Shown: positions 17,699 to 26,459 of the stretch, one piece after another
Position numbering within the stretch: the stretch's first letter is position 1
Layout: each line of letters opens with the position of its first letter
NCBI RefSeq assembly: GCF_005960665.1
Contig: NZ_CP040676.1
Span: 320,501-384,500 of the forward strand
Direction: 5' to 3'
Source of the DNA: Exiguobacterium mexicanum
GTDB taxonomy: Bacteria > Bacillota > Bacilli > Exiguobacteriales > Exiguobacteriaceae
Length of the DNA stretch: 64,000 nucleotides
Position numbers and translations under genes: made by a program
The notes under the pieces: model-generated
Seen by the model: the letters and a program-made list of their open reading frames with translations, nothing else
What the model was told of the DNA's origin: nothing
Database searches by the model: none

Positions 17699-19180
17699 GT
17701 GAAATTGAAAAAGTTAATTATGTCTCTAATGGTAGTGTTGTTAATTGTTAGTCTGAACATGTCCAAAACGGGGGCACAAACCATGAACCCACTCGACGGC
17801 GTGAAGAACTATCAAGTGTATTATGGTCATCCAACGGCAGCGATTTTGAAAGATATGCAAAACTATGACCTCGTCATCATTGAGCCACTCCATTACACGA
17901 AAGCGCAAGTGGAGCAAATCAAAGCACGCGGGACAAAAGTACTCGGATATATTAGCGTTATGGAAGTCGCGACATGGAACACAGGTCTCATGTCAAAACT
18001 TCAGTCAGGTGACTTCTTTACGCGTAACGGACAACGTGTCCATTACTCGGAATGGGATTCGTACTTGACGAACATCGCCTCACCGCACTTCCAAGGGTTG
18101 CTCCTCACGGAAATCCAGAACCAAGTCGTCGCCAAAGGCATCGATGGCGTGTTCATGGATACGGTCGGTGATATCGATAACGAACATTTGAACAATCCGA
18201 CCGTGCTCAAGCAGCAACGGGACGGACTCGTCAACTTCTTGAAACAAGCTCGGGCGCGCTATGGTGATATCGCCATGGTTCAAAACTGGGGCTTCGACAC
18301 GTTAGAAACGTCAACGGCACCTTACGTTGACGGCATCATGTGGGAGAGTTTCAACGCCGACACGATCAAGAGCGACGCTTGGTCACAAAACATGATTAAG
18401 AAATTACAAGCAGTCGACGCGAAGCATTCGGTCAAGACGCTCACGATTTCGACACGTCTTAGCGCGGACAGCCACAAGCTCGCCAAAGATTCTGGGTTCA
18501 TCCATTTCCACGAAGCGGATGCTTACGTGAACTGGAACGCAGGTCTCGTGACGCGTACACAGGATACGGCGCCGGCACCGGTCGCAGTAGCACCGACGAC
18601 GAAGCCAGCTGAAACGACAACGACGAAGCCAGCTGAAACGACAACGACGAAGCCAGCTGAAACGACAACGACGAAGCCAGCTGAAACGACAACGACGAAG
18701 CCAGCTGAAACGACAACGACGAAGCCAGCTGAAACGACAACGACGAAGCCAGCTGAAACGACAACGACGAAGCCAGCTGAAACGACAACGACGAAGCCAG
18801 CTGAAACGACAACGACGAAGCCAGCTGAAACGACAACGACGAAGCCAGCTACAACGACTGCAACGAAACCAGCTGCAACGACAACGACGAAGCCTGTAAC
18901 AGAAACGGCGACAAAGCCTGTCACAAAGCCAGTCTCAGCTCCGAAAGCAGATGCCTCGACGGACAAACCGACCGAGTCGAAACAAAAAGAAAAAGCTGAC
19001 TGGAAGCAAGAGAAGAAAGACAAAAAAGAGAAGAAGAAGGCGAAAAAGCATGCCAAAAAATATGCTAAAAAGCATGCCGGCAAGCACAGCTCGTCTAACG
19101 ACCATCACGCCGCCAAAGGAAACATGTGCGGAAAAGTGAAACACAAGACGGCCGGTTTCTTAAATTTCTTCAAATTCTAA
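17699..19180 (+). CDS. Secreted GH114-like (polygalactosaminidase-type) protein with TTTTKPAE repeats
   Basis: The 493-residue protein starts with GTG after RBS CAGGAGAGG and has a signal peptide (about 1-27). Residues about 30-280 form a TIM-barrel domain of the GH114/TM1410 type (YDLVIIEPLHY, VLGYISVMEV, IDGVFMDTVGDID), a family with endo-alpha-1,4-polygalactosaminidase activity. Ten identical 8-residue repeats (KPAETTTT) follow, then degenerate copies, then a Lys/His-rich tail with one Cys. The Thr-Pro spacer and basic tail suggest wall or matrix attachment. The enzyme substrate is inferred from the family only. Confidence 0.82.
   Translation: MKLKKLIMSLMVVLLIVSLNMSKTGAQTMNPLDGVKNYQVYYGHPTAAILKDMQNYDLVIIEPLHYTKAQVEQIKARGTKVLGYISVMEVATWNTGLMSKLQSGDFFTRNGQRVHYSEWDSYLTNIASPHFQGLLLTEIQNQVVAKGIDGVFMDTVGDIDNEHLNNPTVLKQQRDGLVNFLKQARARYGDIAMVQNWGFDTLETSTAPYVDGIMWESFNADTIKSDAWSQNMIKKLQAVDAKHSVKTLTISTRLSADSHKLAKDSGFIHFHEADAYVNWNAGLVTRTQDTAPAPVAVAPTTKPAETTTTKPAETTTTKPAETTTTKPAETTTTKPAETTTTKPAETTTTKPAETTTTKPAETTTTKPAETTTTKPAETTTTKPATTTATKPAATTTTKPVTETATKPVTKPVSAPKADASTDKPTESKQKEKADWKQEKKDKKEKKKAKKHAKKYAKKHAGKHSSSNDHHAAKGNMCGKVKHKTAGFLNFFKF
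18601..18840 (+). repeat. Ten perfect 24-bp tandem repeats
   Basis: The unit GAAGCCAGCTGAAACGACAA plus CGAC occurs ten times without a single change over 240 bp and encodes KPAETTTT. Degenerate copies continue to about 18935. Absence of silent drift indicates recent expansion or ongoing homogenisation. Confidence 0.97.
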
Positions 19181-19323
19181 ACCATGTGTCACCTGAACCC
19201 CGAGGGATTGATTTCGTTCCTTCGGGTTTCGTCTGACCTCTTAAAAAACAGAAGTTGACCCTACCTTTCTCAGAAAAGTTAGGGTACAATGCTCAAGAGA
19301 GATTGAGAGAGGAGTGAAGCATG

Positions 19324-19953
19324 ATGGGCAAAGTACACGTTTATGACCACCCATTGATTCAGCACAAGATGACGATTATGCGTAAAGTAGAGACGGGGAC
19401 GAAGCAGTTCCGTGAACTCGTAGACGAGGTTTCGTCACTCATGGCATATGAAATTACACGCGACCTTCCGCTTACTGATGTGGAAATCGAGACACCGGTC
19501 TCTGTATCGACACAGAAGATGATTGCCGGCAAGAAATTGGGAATCGTCCCAATTTTACGGGCAGGCCTCGGCATGGTGGATGGCTTCCTCAAAATGATGC
19601 CGAACGTCAAAGTCGGTCACATCGGTTTATACCGTGACCCAGAGACGCTCGAGCCGCACGAATACTATCTCAAGTTGCCGACGGACGTCACAGAACGTGA
19701 CTTCATCGTCGTCGACCCGATGCTCGCGACAGGCGGTTCAGCAGCCGACGCGATTGCCGCGCTTAAAAAGCACGGTGCCAAGTCGATTAAGCTCGCTTGC
19801 CTCTGTGCAGCCCCTGAAGGTGTGGAACGTGTTCAAGCCGAACACCCGGACGTCGAAATCTATCTCGCCGCACTTGACGAGAAGTTGAACGACCATGGCT
19901 ACATCGTACCAGGACTCGGTGACGCAGGTGACCGTCTGTTCGGAACGAAATAA
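19324..19953 (+). CDS. upp: Uracil phosphoribosyltransferase
   Basis: Upp makes UMP from uracil and PRPP in pyrimidine salvage. The 209-residue protein begins [15 protein letters not shown], the family's usual N-terminus, so the second of two tandem ATGs (19321, 19324) is preferred behind GAGAGGAG. The PRPP-binding motif [12 protein letters not shown] lies near residue 128 and the uracil-binding end [12 protein letters not shown] at the C-terminus. In Bacillus it lies between glyA and atp. Confidence 0.96.
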   Translation: MGKVHVYDHPLIQHKMTIMRKVETGTKQFRELVDEVSSLMAYEITRDLPLTDVEIETPVSVSTQKMIAGKKLGIVPILRAGLGMVDGFLKMMPNVKVGHIGLYRDPETLEPHEYYLKLPTDVTERDFIVVDPMLATGGSAADAIAALKKHGAKSIKLACLCAAPEGVERVQAEHPDVEIYLAALDEKLNDHGYIVPGLGDAGDRLFGTK

Positions 19954-19966
19954 GCATGAACCCGAT

Positions 19967-19996
19967 GAGAGGATCCTGGTGATCCTCTCTTTTTTT
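19967..19996 (+). terminator. Terminator after upp
   Basis: A perfect 9-bp stem (GAGAGGATC and complement) with a CTGGT loop and a run of seven T residues. Confidence 0.92.
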
Positions 19997-20104
19997 GTGG
20001 GAATGTGCACCAATCGATTCAAATTAGTTGAGACGATCGAAGAGACGGCCGATAGTAGAAGAGACCGTAAGTCGGTCCGACGTCGGGATAAGGGAAGAGA
20101 CACG

Positions 20105-20389
20105 ATAAAGACTAAATTCTCGCTACTGCAAAGATACTTACTCATCTCCTTGATGGCGTTGTTTTTAACGAGCGTCTGGAGCTATAGCGCGTTTCAGGAC
20201 ATCGAGCAGGAAAATCGACGGATTGTCGAGGAAGCCATCCCGATTTCGAACGCTGTCTCGGAGCTGTTTCGGCTATTGCTCGACCAAGAGCTATCGGTTC
20301 GGGGCTATACATATAACCAAGACGCGCAGTCGCTCGAACAGTATGAGGCGACGAAACAATCATTTATAGGGCGATGTGGTCTCGAATGA
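20105..20389 (+). pseudogene. Truncated membrane sensor gene (chemoreceptor or kinase N-terminus)
   Basis: About 94 codons encode a Lys-rich start (KTKFSLLQRYLL), a membrane segment (LISLMALFLTSVWSYSAF) and the first part of a helical sensing domain (EEAIPISNAVSELFRLL, ELSVRGYTYNQD), like the ligand domain of chemoreceptors and kinases with a four-helix or CHASE3 fold. The frame then ends after QSFIGRCGLE. An RBS-like GGGAAGAG lies upstream of an ATA codon at 20105 where an ATG would be expected. Loss of the second membrane segment and all signalling domains marks it as a remnant. Confidence 0.7.
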
Positions 20390-20729
20390 ATTTAAAAATA
20401 AGCCCGGCACCCGCCGGCATTTTGACTAGCTATTACATATAGGCGTCTCCCAGCAAAATTATCCATTTTTCTGCGCAAACAATTTCAAAAAGTTGAGCGG
20501 CCGTGGATTGACCGCTCCAACACGGAGGCGCAATGCCTCGACAAACCACGCGCTTGGTACGTCGCTCCACCGTTTTCGCAGAGGGACTCGGCTACATTTG
20601 GCTGCCTAACTATATTGACGGTAAATTCTCGTTTTGATCACGTACCGTCTATTAAATCGTAGGTGGTTAAAGGCGAGGGTGTTACAGATATATCCGATAT
20701 TGTAACGCATGATGACGGCAATCAAGAAG
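20390..20729. other. Non-coding block of unknown nature beside the sensor remnant
   Basis: No full gene is visible. A GC-rich hairpin-like run lies at 20401-20420, and the reverse strand is open for about 48 codons ending at 20459 (PLRKRWSDVPSAWFVEALR within it) but without a start codon. A plus-strand piece ending GYIWLPNYIDGKFSF stops at about 20636. A hairpin GTTACA...TGTAAC lies at 20681-20706. The block may be a decayed mobile or repeated element; that is inference. Confidence 0.4.
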
Positions 20730-20774
20730 AAGGGGTCCGGCCACTGAAAATCGGTGACCGGACCCCTCTTTTTA
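20730..20774. terminator. Convergent terminator before glcF
   Basis: AGGGGTCCGGCCAC pairs with GTGACCGGACCCCT (one mismatch) across a 9-nt loop, with T residues on the plus side and AG-rich sequence on the other. It probably ends the glcDF transcript. Confidence 0.7.
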
Positions 20775-20819
20775 TTGAAAAGCTTTAAAACCGGCTAGTT
20801 ATGTCCCAGCCTCTTTTTG

Positions 20820-22151
20820 TTAAATCGCATGATGATCCATCGCCTCGACGAGCAAATCGGCTAGATGGACGGCACGCATCGAGTCGGTCCCATGTTCTTG
20901 AATGCCGAGTTGCATCTGCATGTGACAGCCCGGGTTCGATGTCACAATCGTTTGTGCCGCCGTGACGTTCACGTGACCCATCTTCATCTCGAGGATGTCG
21001 TTCGCAATCACCGGTTGCAATAGATTGTAGACGCCGGCCGAGCCACAGCAGTGGTCGGCATGCTTCTGTTCGATATAGACGGCGCCTTCGATTGCCTGAA
21101 GCAACACCCGTGGGGCGAGTGCCCCTTTTTGCACATTGCGGAGGTGGCACGAGTCTTGGTACGTAATGAGCTGCTCCGGTAGGGAGAGCGGTACGCGGTC
21201 GAGGAAGCCGACCTCAATCAAAATCGAGGCGAAGTCTTTGATCTTGGCCGTGAACCGTTCCGCGCGTTCGGCCCATTCCGGGTCGTGCTTCAACAGATGG
21301 TCATAACCGATGAGGAACGCCCCGCAACCGCCTGCGTTCGTGATGATGTAGTCGACGTCCTCGGCCTCGAAAGCGGCAATATTCTGCTTGGCGAGCGTGA
21401 CGGCGCCCGTCTGTTCGCCGGCATGACCATGTAAGGCCCCGCAACACTGTTGCGTTTTCGGGATGACGATGTCGCAGCCCGCCGCTTGGAGCAGTTTAAT
21501 CGTGTTGGCATTCGTCTCATAGAACATCGTGTCCATCAAACAGCCGCTGAAGAAGGCGACTCGGGCCGTTGTCGCTCCCGTCGCCGGAATTCGCTCCGGA
21601 CGTCGACGTCGCTCCGTCTTCGGCGGGACCGTCGGTAAAATCGTCTCCATCTTCTGGAGCTGGTCCGGGAACCAATCAAGGATGCGGAGCTTGTGAGTGA
21701 GCGTCTGGACGCCAGACTGTTGATAGAAGCGGAGAAAGCCCGTCGCCGTCTCCATCTTCGCCTTATTCAAGAACAGCCCGTCAAAGACGACTTTCCGGAC
21801 GAGCCGCTCGCGGACCGGCATTTGTCCCGTCGCACGTTTATGTTCGGTGATGGCAGCGCGTGCGTCCTCGAGCAGGACGCTATAGCGTACCCCGGCCGGG
21901 CATGCCGGCTCACAGGCGAGACAACCGAGACATTCGTTGAGCGTCTTTTCGACGCCCTCGTCCGGTTCAATCAATCCGTCGACGACACCTTTCATGATGG
22001 CGATGCGGCCGCGCGGGGAGGCCGACTCGTCTTTCGAGCGGATATATGTCGGGCAAGTCGGCAGGCAAAAACCGCAGCGCATGCAGCCGAGCATCTCTTC
22101 GTAATCGAGCTTCTCGGTCATGCGGGTAGCGAGTTCGGTTCTTTGCTTCAT
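20820..22151 (-). CDS. glcF: Glycolate oxidase iron-sulfur subunit
   Basis: The 443-residue subunit carries two [4Fe-4S] motifs (CMRCGFCLPTCPTY near 22 and CLGCLACEPACPAG near 73) and two CCG domains (SGCLMD...CCGALHGH and CCGSAGVYN). It passes electrons from the FAD subunit GlcD to the membrane chain. The ATG at 22151 follows AAGGAGG and overlaps the glcD stop (ATGA); an open frame extending upstream to 22673 is a shadow of glcD. A lactate-type substrate cannot be excluded. Confidence 0.93.
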   Translation of the reverse strand: MKQRTELATRMTEKLDYEEMLGCMRCGFCLPTCPTYIRSKDESASPRGRIAIMKGVVDGLIEPDEGVEKTLNECLGCLACEPACPAGVRYSVLLEDARAAITEHKRATGQMPVRERLVRKVVFDGLFLNKAKMETATGFLRFYQQSGVQTLTHKLRILDWFPDQLQKMETILPTVPPKTERRRRPERIPATGATTARVAFFSGCLMDTMFYETNANTIKLLQAAGCDIVIPKTQQCCGALHGHAGEQTGAVTLAKQNIAAFEAEDVDYIITNAGGCGAFLIGYDHLLKHDPEWAERAERFTAKIKDFASILIEVGFLDRVPLSLPEQLITYQDSCHLRNVQKGALAPRVLLQAIEGAVYIEQKHADHCCGSAGVYNLLQPVIANDILEMKMGHVNVTAAQTIVTSNPGCHMQMQLGIQEHGTDSMRAVHLADLLVEAMDHHAI

Positions 22152-23557
22152 GACAGCCCTCCTTGGACGATTCGTTTCTTCGCCGCTTTGGCGAACATCT
22201 TCTGCGGGTTCATGATACCGTGCGGGTCGAAGGCGAGCTTGATGCCTTTCATGACGTCTATCCCGGCCGGTCCGAGCTTCCATTCGAGATACGGGGCTTT
22301 CATCGCCCCGACCCCATGCTCGCCGGTGATCGTCCCGCCGAGGTCGAGCGCGGCGGCGAAAATATCGGCGAACGCGGCCTCGACGCGCTTCATCTCTTCG
22401 TGGTTCCGAGCATCGGTCGCGACCGTCGGATGCAGGTTGCCGTCCCCGGCGTGGCCGAACGTGGCGATTTGAATATCGTATGCCCGCCCGATCGCTTCGA
22501 TGCGGCGGACCATCTCGGCGATCTCGCTCCGTGGCACGGTCGCATCCTCTAAAATCGTCGTCGGGCTGAGGCGGGCCAGGGCGGATAAGGCGATGCGCCG
22601 CGCATAGCGCAACGTCTCGGCGTGCGCTTCGTCCCGGGCCACTTCGACCGACAAGGCCCCTTCCTCGAGACAAACAGCGTGCATCGCTTCGATATCGCGC
22701 CGGACGACGTCAAGTGGACCATCCTGTTCCAATAGAAGGAGAGCACCGACGTCTGTCGGCAATCCGATGTTCGCATACGCCTCGACGACCTCGATCGTCT
22801 TTTTGTCCATCAACTCGAGCGTTGCCGGGATGACGCGGTTCTCGATGATGCGACTCACTGTCCTGGCCGCGCTGTCCAAGTCCTCGAAATAGGCGAGCAT
22901 CGTCTGTTTCGTCTCGGGGAGCGGGATGAGCTTGAGCGTCGCTTGCGTGATGACGGCGAGCGTCCCTTCCGATCCGACGAGGACACGGGTCAAATCATAA
23001 CCGGCGACGTCTTTGGCGAGCTTCCCGCCCGTACGGAGCACTTCGCCGTTCGGGAGCACCGCTTCGAGCGCAAGCACATAATCGGCCGTGACCCCGTATT
23101 TCAGTCCGCGCAAGCCGCCGGAGTTCTCACTGATGTTGCCGCCAATCGTCGAGATTTTCATCGAACTCGGGTCCGGCGGATAAAACAGGCCTCTCGCCTC
23201 AACGGCTTGTGCCAAATGGGCGGTGATGCAGCCCGGTTCGACCGTCACCGTCAAATTCTTCTCGTCAATCTCGACAATCTTGTCCATATGACGGAAGTCC
23301 ATGACGACACCACCTGAAAGCGGCGTCGTGCCGCCGGCGAGATTTGTCGCCGATCCGCGTGGGACGACGGGGATCCGGTGTTCGTGGCACAGCCGTAACA
23401 CGGCCTGCACGTCCTCGGTCGAGCGGGGGGCCACGATCGCGTCTGGCATCGCTTGATAGTTCGGCGTCGCGTCAAATGAATAGGCGAGTCGGGTCGTCGA
23501 GTCCGTGAAGACGACATCGGCGCCGATTTTCTCGCGTAGTTGGGTCATCCAATCCAT
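22148..23557 (-). CDS. glcD: Glycolate oxidase FAD-linked subunit
   Basis: The 469-residue flavoprotein has a PCMH-type FAD-binding domain (about 38-215; VVPRGSATNLAGGTTP, STIGGNISENSGGLRGLKYG) and a C-terminal oxidase domain with FGHAGDGNLHPT and GEHGVGAMKAPYLEW. It oxidises 2-hydroxyacids such as glycolate to glyoxylate. It is the first gene of glcDF; RBS AGGAGG precedes the ATG. A SigA-type promoter with a catabolite-responsive site lies 80-125 bp upstream. D-lactate or another hydroxyacid is an alternative substrate. Confidence 0.93.
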   Translation of the reverse strand: MDWMTQLREKIGADVVFTDSTTRLAYSFDATPNYQAMPDAIVAPRSTEDVQAVLRLCHEHRIPVVPRGSATNLAGGTTPLSGGVVMDFRHMDKIVEIDEKNLTVTVEPGCITAHLAQAVEARGLFYPPDPSSMKISTIGGNISENSGGLRGLKYGVTADYVLALEAVLPNGEVLRTGGKLAKDVAGYDLTRVLVGSEGTLAVITQATLKLIPLPETKQTMLAYFEDLDSAARTVSRIIENRVIPATLELMDKKTIEVVEAYANIGLPTDVGALLLLEQDGPLDVVRRDIEAMHAVCLEEGALSVEVARDEAHAETLRYARRIALSALARLSPTTILEDATVPRSEIAEMVRRIEAIGRAYDIQIATFGHAGDGNLHPTVATDARNHEEMKRVEAAFADIFAAALDLGGTITGEHGVGAMKAPYLEWKLGPAGIDVMKGIKLAFDPHGIMNPQKMFAKAAKKRIVQGGLS

Positions 23558-23635
23558 TCTAGTTCCTCCTCACACGCATCAACATGCATTCGATGCGGGC
23601 GTCGGTTTCGAAAGTCACAAAATCGACACATTTTT

Positions 23636-23683
23636 AGATAGCGCTTACATCGTAATCGTATCCATTCGAACTGGTATTGTCCA
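23636..23683 (-). promoter_or_regulatory. glcDF promoter with CcpA site
   Basis: On the minus strand, TGGACA (23683-23678), a 17-bp spacer and TACGAT (23660-23655) form a promoter. TGTAAGCGCTATCT (23649-23636) overlaps the start point and matches the cre consensus TGWAANCGNTNWCA except at the last base. Repression by CcpA during growth on preferred sugars is the expected outcome. Confidence 0.65.
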
Positions 23684-23817
23684 CCCATTTCGGGTTGATA
23701 GGAAGGGCTTTCCAGGCGATTGACCGCTCGGAAAAGGCGGTGTGATATTCATCACTACAAATTCGTCAGAACCCCTCGACATGACAAAAAGATAATCGGT
23801 ATACTGATACAGGACGA

Positions 23818-23831
23818 TGTAAACGATTTCA
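23818..23831. promoter_or_regulatory. Consensus cre site in the glcD-atp intergenic region
   Basis: TGTAAACGATTTCA fits TGWAANCGNTNWCA at every position. A possible plus-strand promoter (TCGACA 23776, 18-bp spacer, TATACT 23800-23805) would place it just after the start point. The target is unclear: no gene starts until 24195. Confidence 0.6.
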
Positions 23832-24052
23832 AAATCGGGTCAACGTTTGTTTCAAAACCTTTTGTGAACGTAAGCCGTTTTGCATTGTAATTTCCAAAAC
23901 GTGAAGGTATAACTGAACTATTCTTCATCTGGTTCGTAATGTGAAATGTTATAAAGTCAACATTTTTATTTCACCGTTTCTTCATACTTTCTTAAAATTT
24001 GATGATTTTAATTTAGTTTATGAACTGCGTAAAAGCCCTGATACGACTTGAT

Positions 24053-24110
24053 TTAAAGCGCTTTTATAATTGTGAAATCAATTGACTTCTTATGCCATTT
24101 CCAGTACTCT
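24053..24110 (+). promoter_or_regulatory. Likely atp operon promoter with cre-like element
   Basis: TTGACT (24082-24087), 17 bp and TACTCT (24105-24110) form a SigA promoter about 85 bp before the first gene. TTAAAGCGCTTTTA (24053-24066), a cre-like palindrome with two mismatches, sits just upstream of the -35, a position used for activation. Confidence 0.55.
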
Positions 24111-24194
24111 GAACTTGTGTGACTTTTGATGGTCACGCGAGTGTGAATCCGATGGAGAAGATGCATGGCTCGGCAGCTCGAAAGGGGGATGGGG

Positions 24195-24422
24195 ATGACG
24201 AAAAAAGACAATCGTTACCTATCTTATGCCTCGCTCGCCTCTCAAATCTCGACCGCGCTCGCTGGACCGATCGTCATCGGTTATCTCGTTGGCCAATACG
24301 GGGCGAGACGTGAAATTTGGGGCACGTTTGGTTGGAATGTGTCAGTGCTTCTCGGAATGGCTTTCGGGATCACGGCGCTAGTTCTCACCCTTCGAAGTTT
24401 ACTGACAGGAGAGGACGAATGA
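24195..24422 (+). CDS. AtpZ/AtpI family small membrane protein
   Basis: A 75-residue protein with two membrane segments (about 17-35 and 43-65), first gene of the ATP synthase operon. AtpZ-type proteins are proposed to help F0 assembly or Mg2+ supply. The RBS AAAGGGGG at 24181-24188 favours the ATG at 24195 (MTKKDNRYLSYASLAS) over ATGs at 24165 and 24189. It overlaps the next gene by four bases (ATGA). Confidence 0.8.
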   Translation: MTKKDNRYLSYASLASQISTALAGPIVIGYLVGQYGARREIWGTFGWNVSVLLGMAFGITALVLTLRSLLTGEDE

Positions 24423-24832
24423 ACTTACAACAAGTGCAAGCAGACAGAAAAGCACAACAGCAGTTGATGAAACGCTATACGAAGTGGTTTATCGGATGGT
24501 TCGCCATTCTCCTCATCGGAGCGCTCATCGTCCCTATGTACAAACCGGTATTTCTCGGCTTGTTCTTAGGCGGGGTCGCCAGTCTCATCATTCTACATAT
24601 GCAGAATCGAAGCGTCATTCGGATGTTTGACGTGATCGAACATGGACGACGCCCGAAGTCGCACGGGACTGTTTCAAGGATGGCAGTCGGTGCACTAGCC
24701 GTGATAGTCGGTCTCTTTTATGAGGATCGAGTATCGCTGATAGCGGTGGTAACTGGTCTAATCGCCGGCCACATCATACAATTTGGCGAGTTCACACTTG
24801 CCCAGCTCAGCAGGAAAAGAGGTGAATACTAA
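24419..24832 (+). CDS. atpI: ATP synthase protein I
   Basis: The 137-residue protein has four predicted membrane segments (about 24-40, 42-62, 80-100, 105-125) and matches the UncI/AtpI family thought to help assemble the c-ring. The ATG at 24419 overlaps the previous stop. It ends on the first base of the atpB start, so translation is coupled. Confidence 0.85.
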   Translation: MNLQQVQADRKAQQQLMKRYTKWFIGWFAILLIGALIVPMYKPVFLGLFLGGVASLIILHMQNRSVIRMFDVIEHGRRPKSHGTVSRMAVGALAVIVGLFYEDRVSLIAVVTGLIAGHIIQFGEFTLAQLSRKRGEY

Positions 24833-25569
24833 TGGGTCATGAGTTTCCCACATATTCTCTACAACTCGGAGATTATACGTTATATGGGAGCTGGACGAAC
24901 GTCATTACGGTGCTGATCGCATCACTACTCGTATTTACGTTTGCCGTTTGGGGAACGCGACGCTTGGCTATGAAGCCGACTGGTAAGCAGAACTTAATGG
25001 AATTCTTCGCAGAATTTACACGCGGGATTATCTCGAGTGCGATGGACTGGAAGACTGGGGGCCGTTTCATCGGGTTTGGAATGACGTTGATTTTGTTCAT
25101 TCTCTTCTCGAACTTGATGGGTCTACCGTTTAACGTCATTTCTGGTCACTATCTATGGTTCAACTCACCTACGGCCGATCCTTACGTCACGTTGGCATTG
25201 TCGACACTCGTCGTTGCAATGTCGCACTATTACGGCGTGAAGCTACACGGTTTGAAGCACTACTCGGCGGAATTCGTGAAGCCGGTCTGGTTCTTATTGC
25301 CGATCAAGCTCATCGAGGAGTTTGCGAACACCTTGACGCTCGGTCTGCGTCTTTACGGTAACATCTTTGCCGGTGAAATCATGATTACCATCATCTTGGG
25401 ACTCGCAATTACCGCAGAAGGGGCACTTAACCCGCTCGGTGCTGTGTTCGCAATTCTCCCAATGATTTTATGGCAAGGTTTCTCAATCTTTATCGGGGTT
25501 ATCCAATCCTACATTTTCCTGACGCTTGCAATGGTGTATATCGGGCATAAAGCTTCTGCCGAGCATTAA
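24832..25569 (+). CDS. atpB: ATP synthase subunit a
   Basis: The 245-residue F0 subunit a forms the proton half-channels against the c-ring. Five to six membrane segments are present; the essential Arg lies in NTLTLGLRLYGNIFAGE near residue 178, and the C-terminal helix has WQGFSIFIGVIQSYIFLTLAMVYIG. It shows no obvious Na+-type signature. Confidence 0.96.
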   Translation: MGHEFPTYSLQLGDYTLYGSWTNVITVLIASLLVFTFAVWGTRRLAMKPTGKQNLMEFFAEFTRGIISSAMDWKTGGRFIGFGMTLILFILFSNLMGLPFNVISGHYLWFNSPTADPYVTLALSTLVVAMSHYYGVKLHGLKHYSAEFVKPVWFLLPIKLIEEFANTLTLGLRLYGNIFAGEIMITIILGLAITAEGALNPLGAVFAILPMILWQGFSIFIGVIQSYIFLTLAMVYIGHKASAEH

Positions 25570-25617
25570 TTCGGGCAGGTCTCGCCAAAGCGTTGAACAA
25601 AAAAACTATTTACTTAA

Positions 25618-25860
<243 letters not shown>

Positions 25861-25871
25861 TTACGAGTTAA

Positions 25872-26458
<587 letters not shown>

Positions 26459-26459
<1 letters not shown>

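Noticed and set aside
17506-17751. 81-codon frame before the GH114 gene
   Set aside because: No RBS, no family, and it overlaps the signal-peptide start of the GH114 gene. A TTGACA (17490) and a TATAAT (17520) lie here but are 24 bp apart, so I do not call a promoter from them.
18498-19083. Long open frames on the minus strand under the GH114 repeats
   Set aside because: They are products of the 24-bp repeat, which is open in several frames, and have no RBS or recognisable domain.
20820-22673. A 617-codon open frame covering glcF and part of glcD
   Set aside because: Its first 174 codons are antisense-free shadow sequence of glcD in another frame (Arg/Asp-rich, no family). The RBS and the ATGA junction place the glcF start at 22151.
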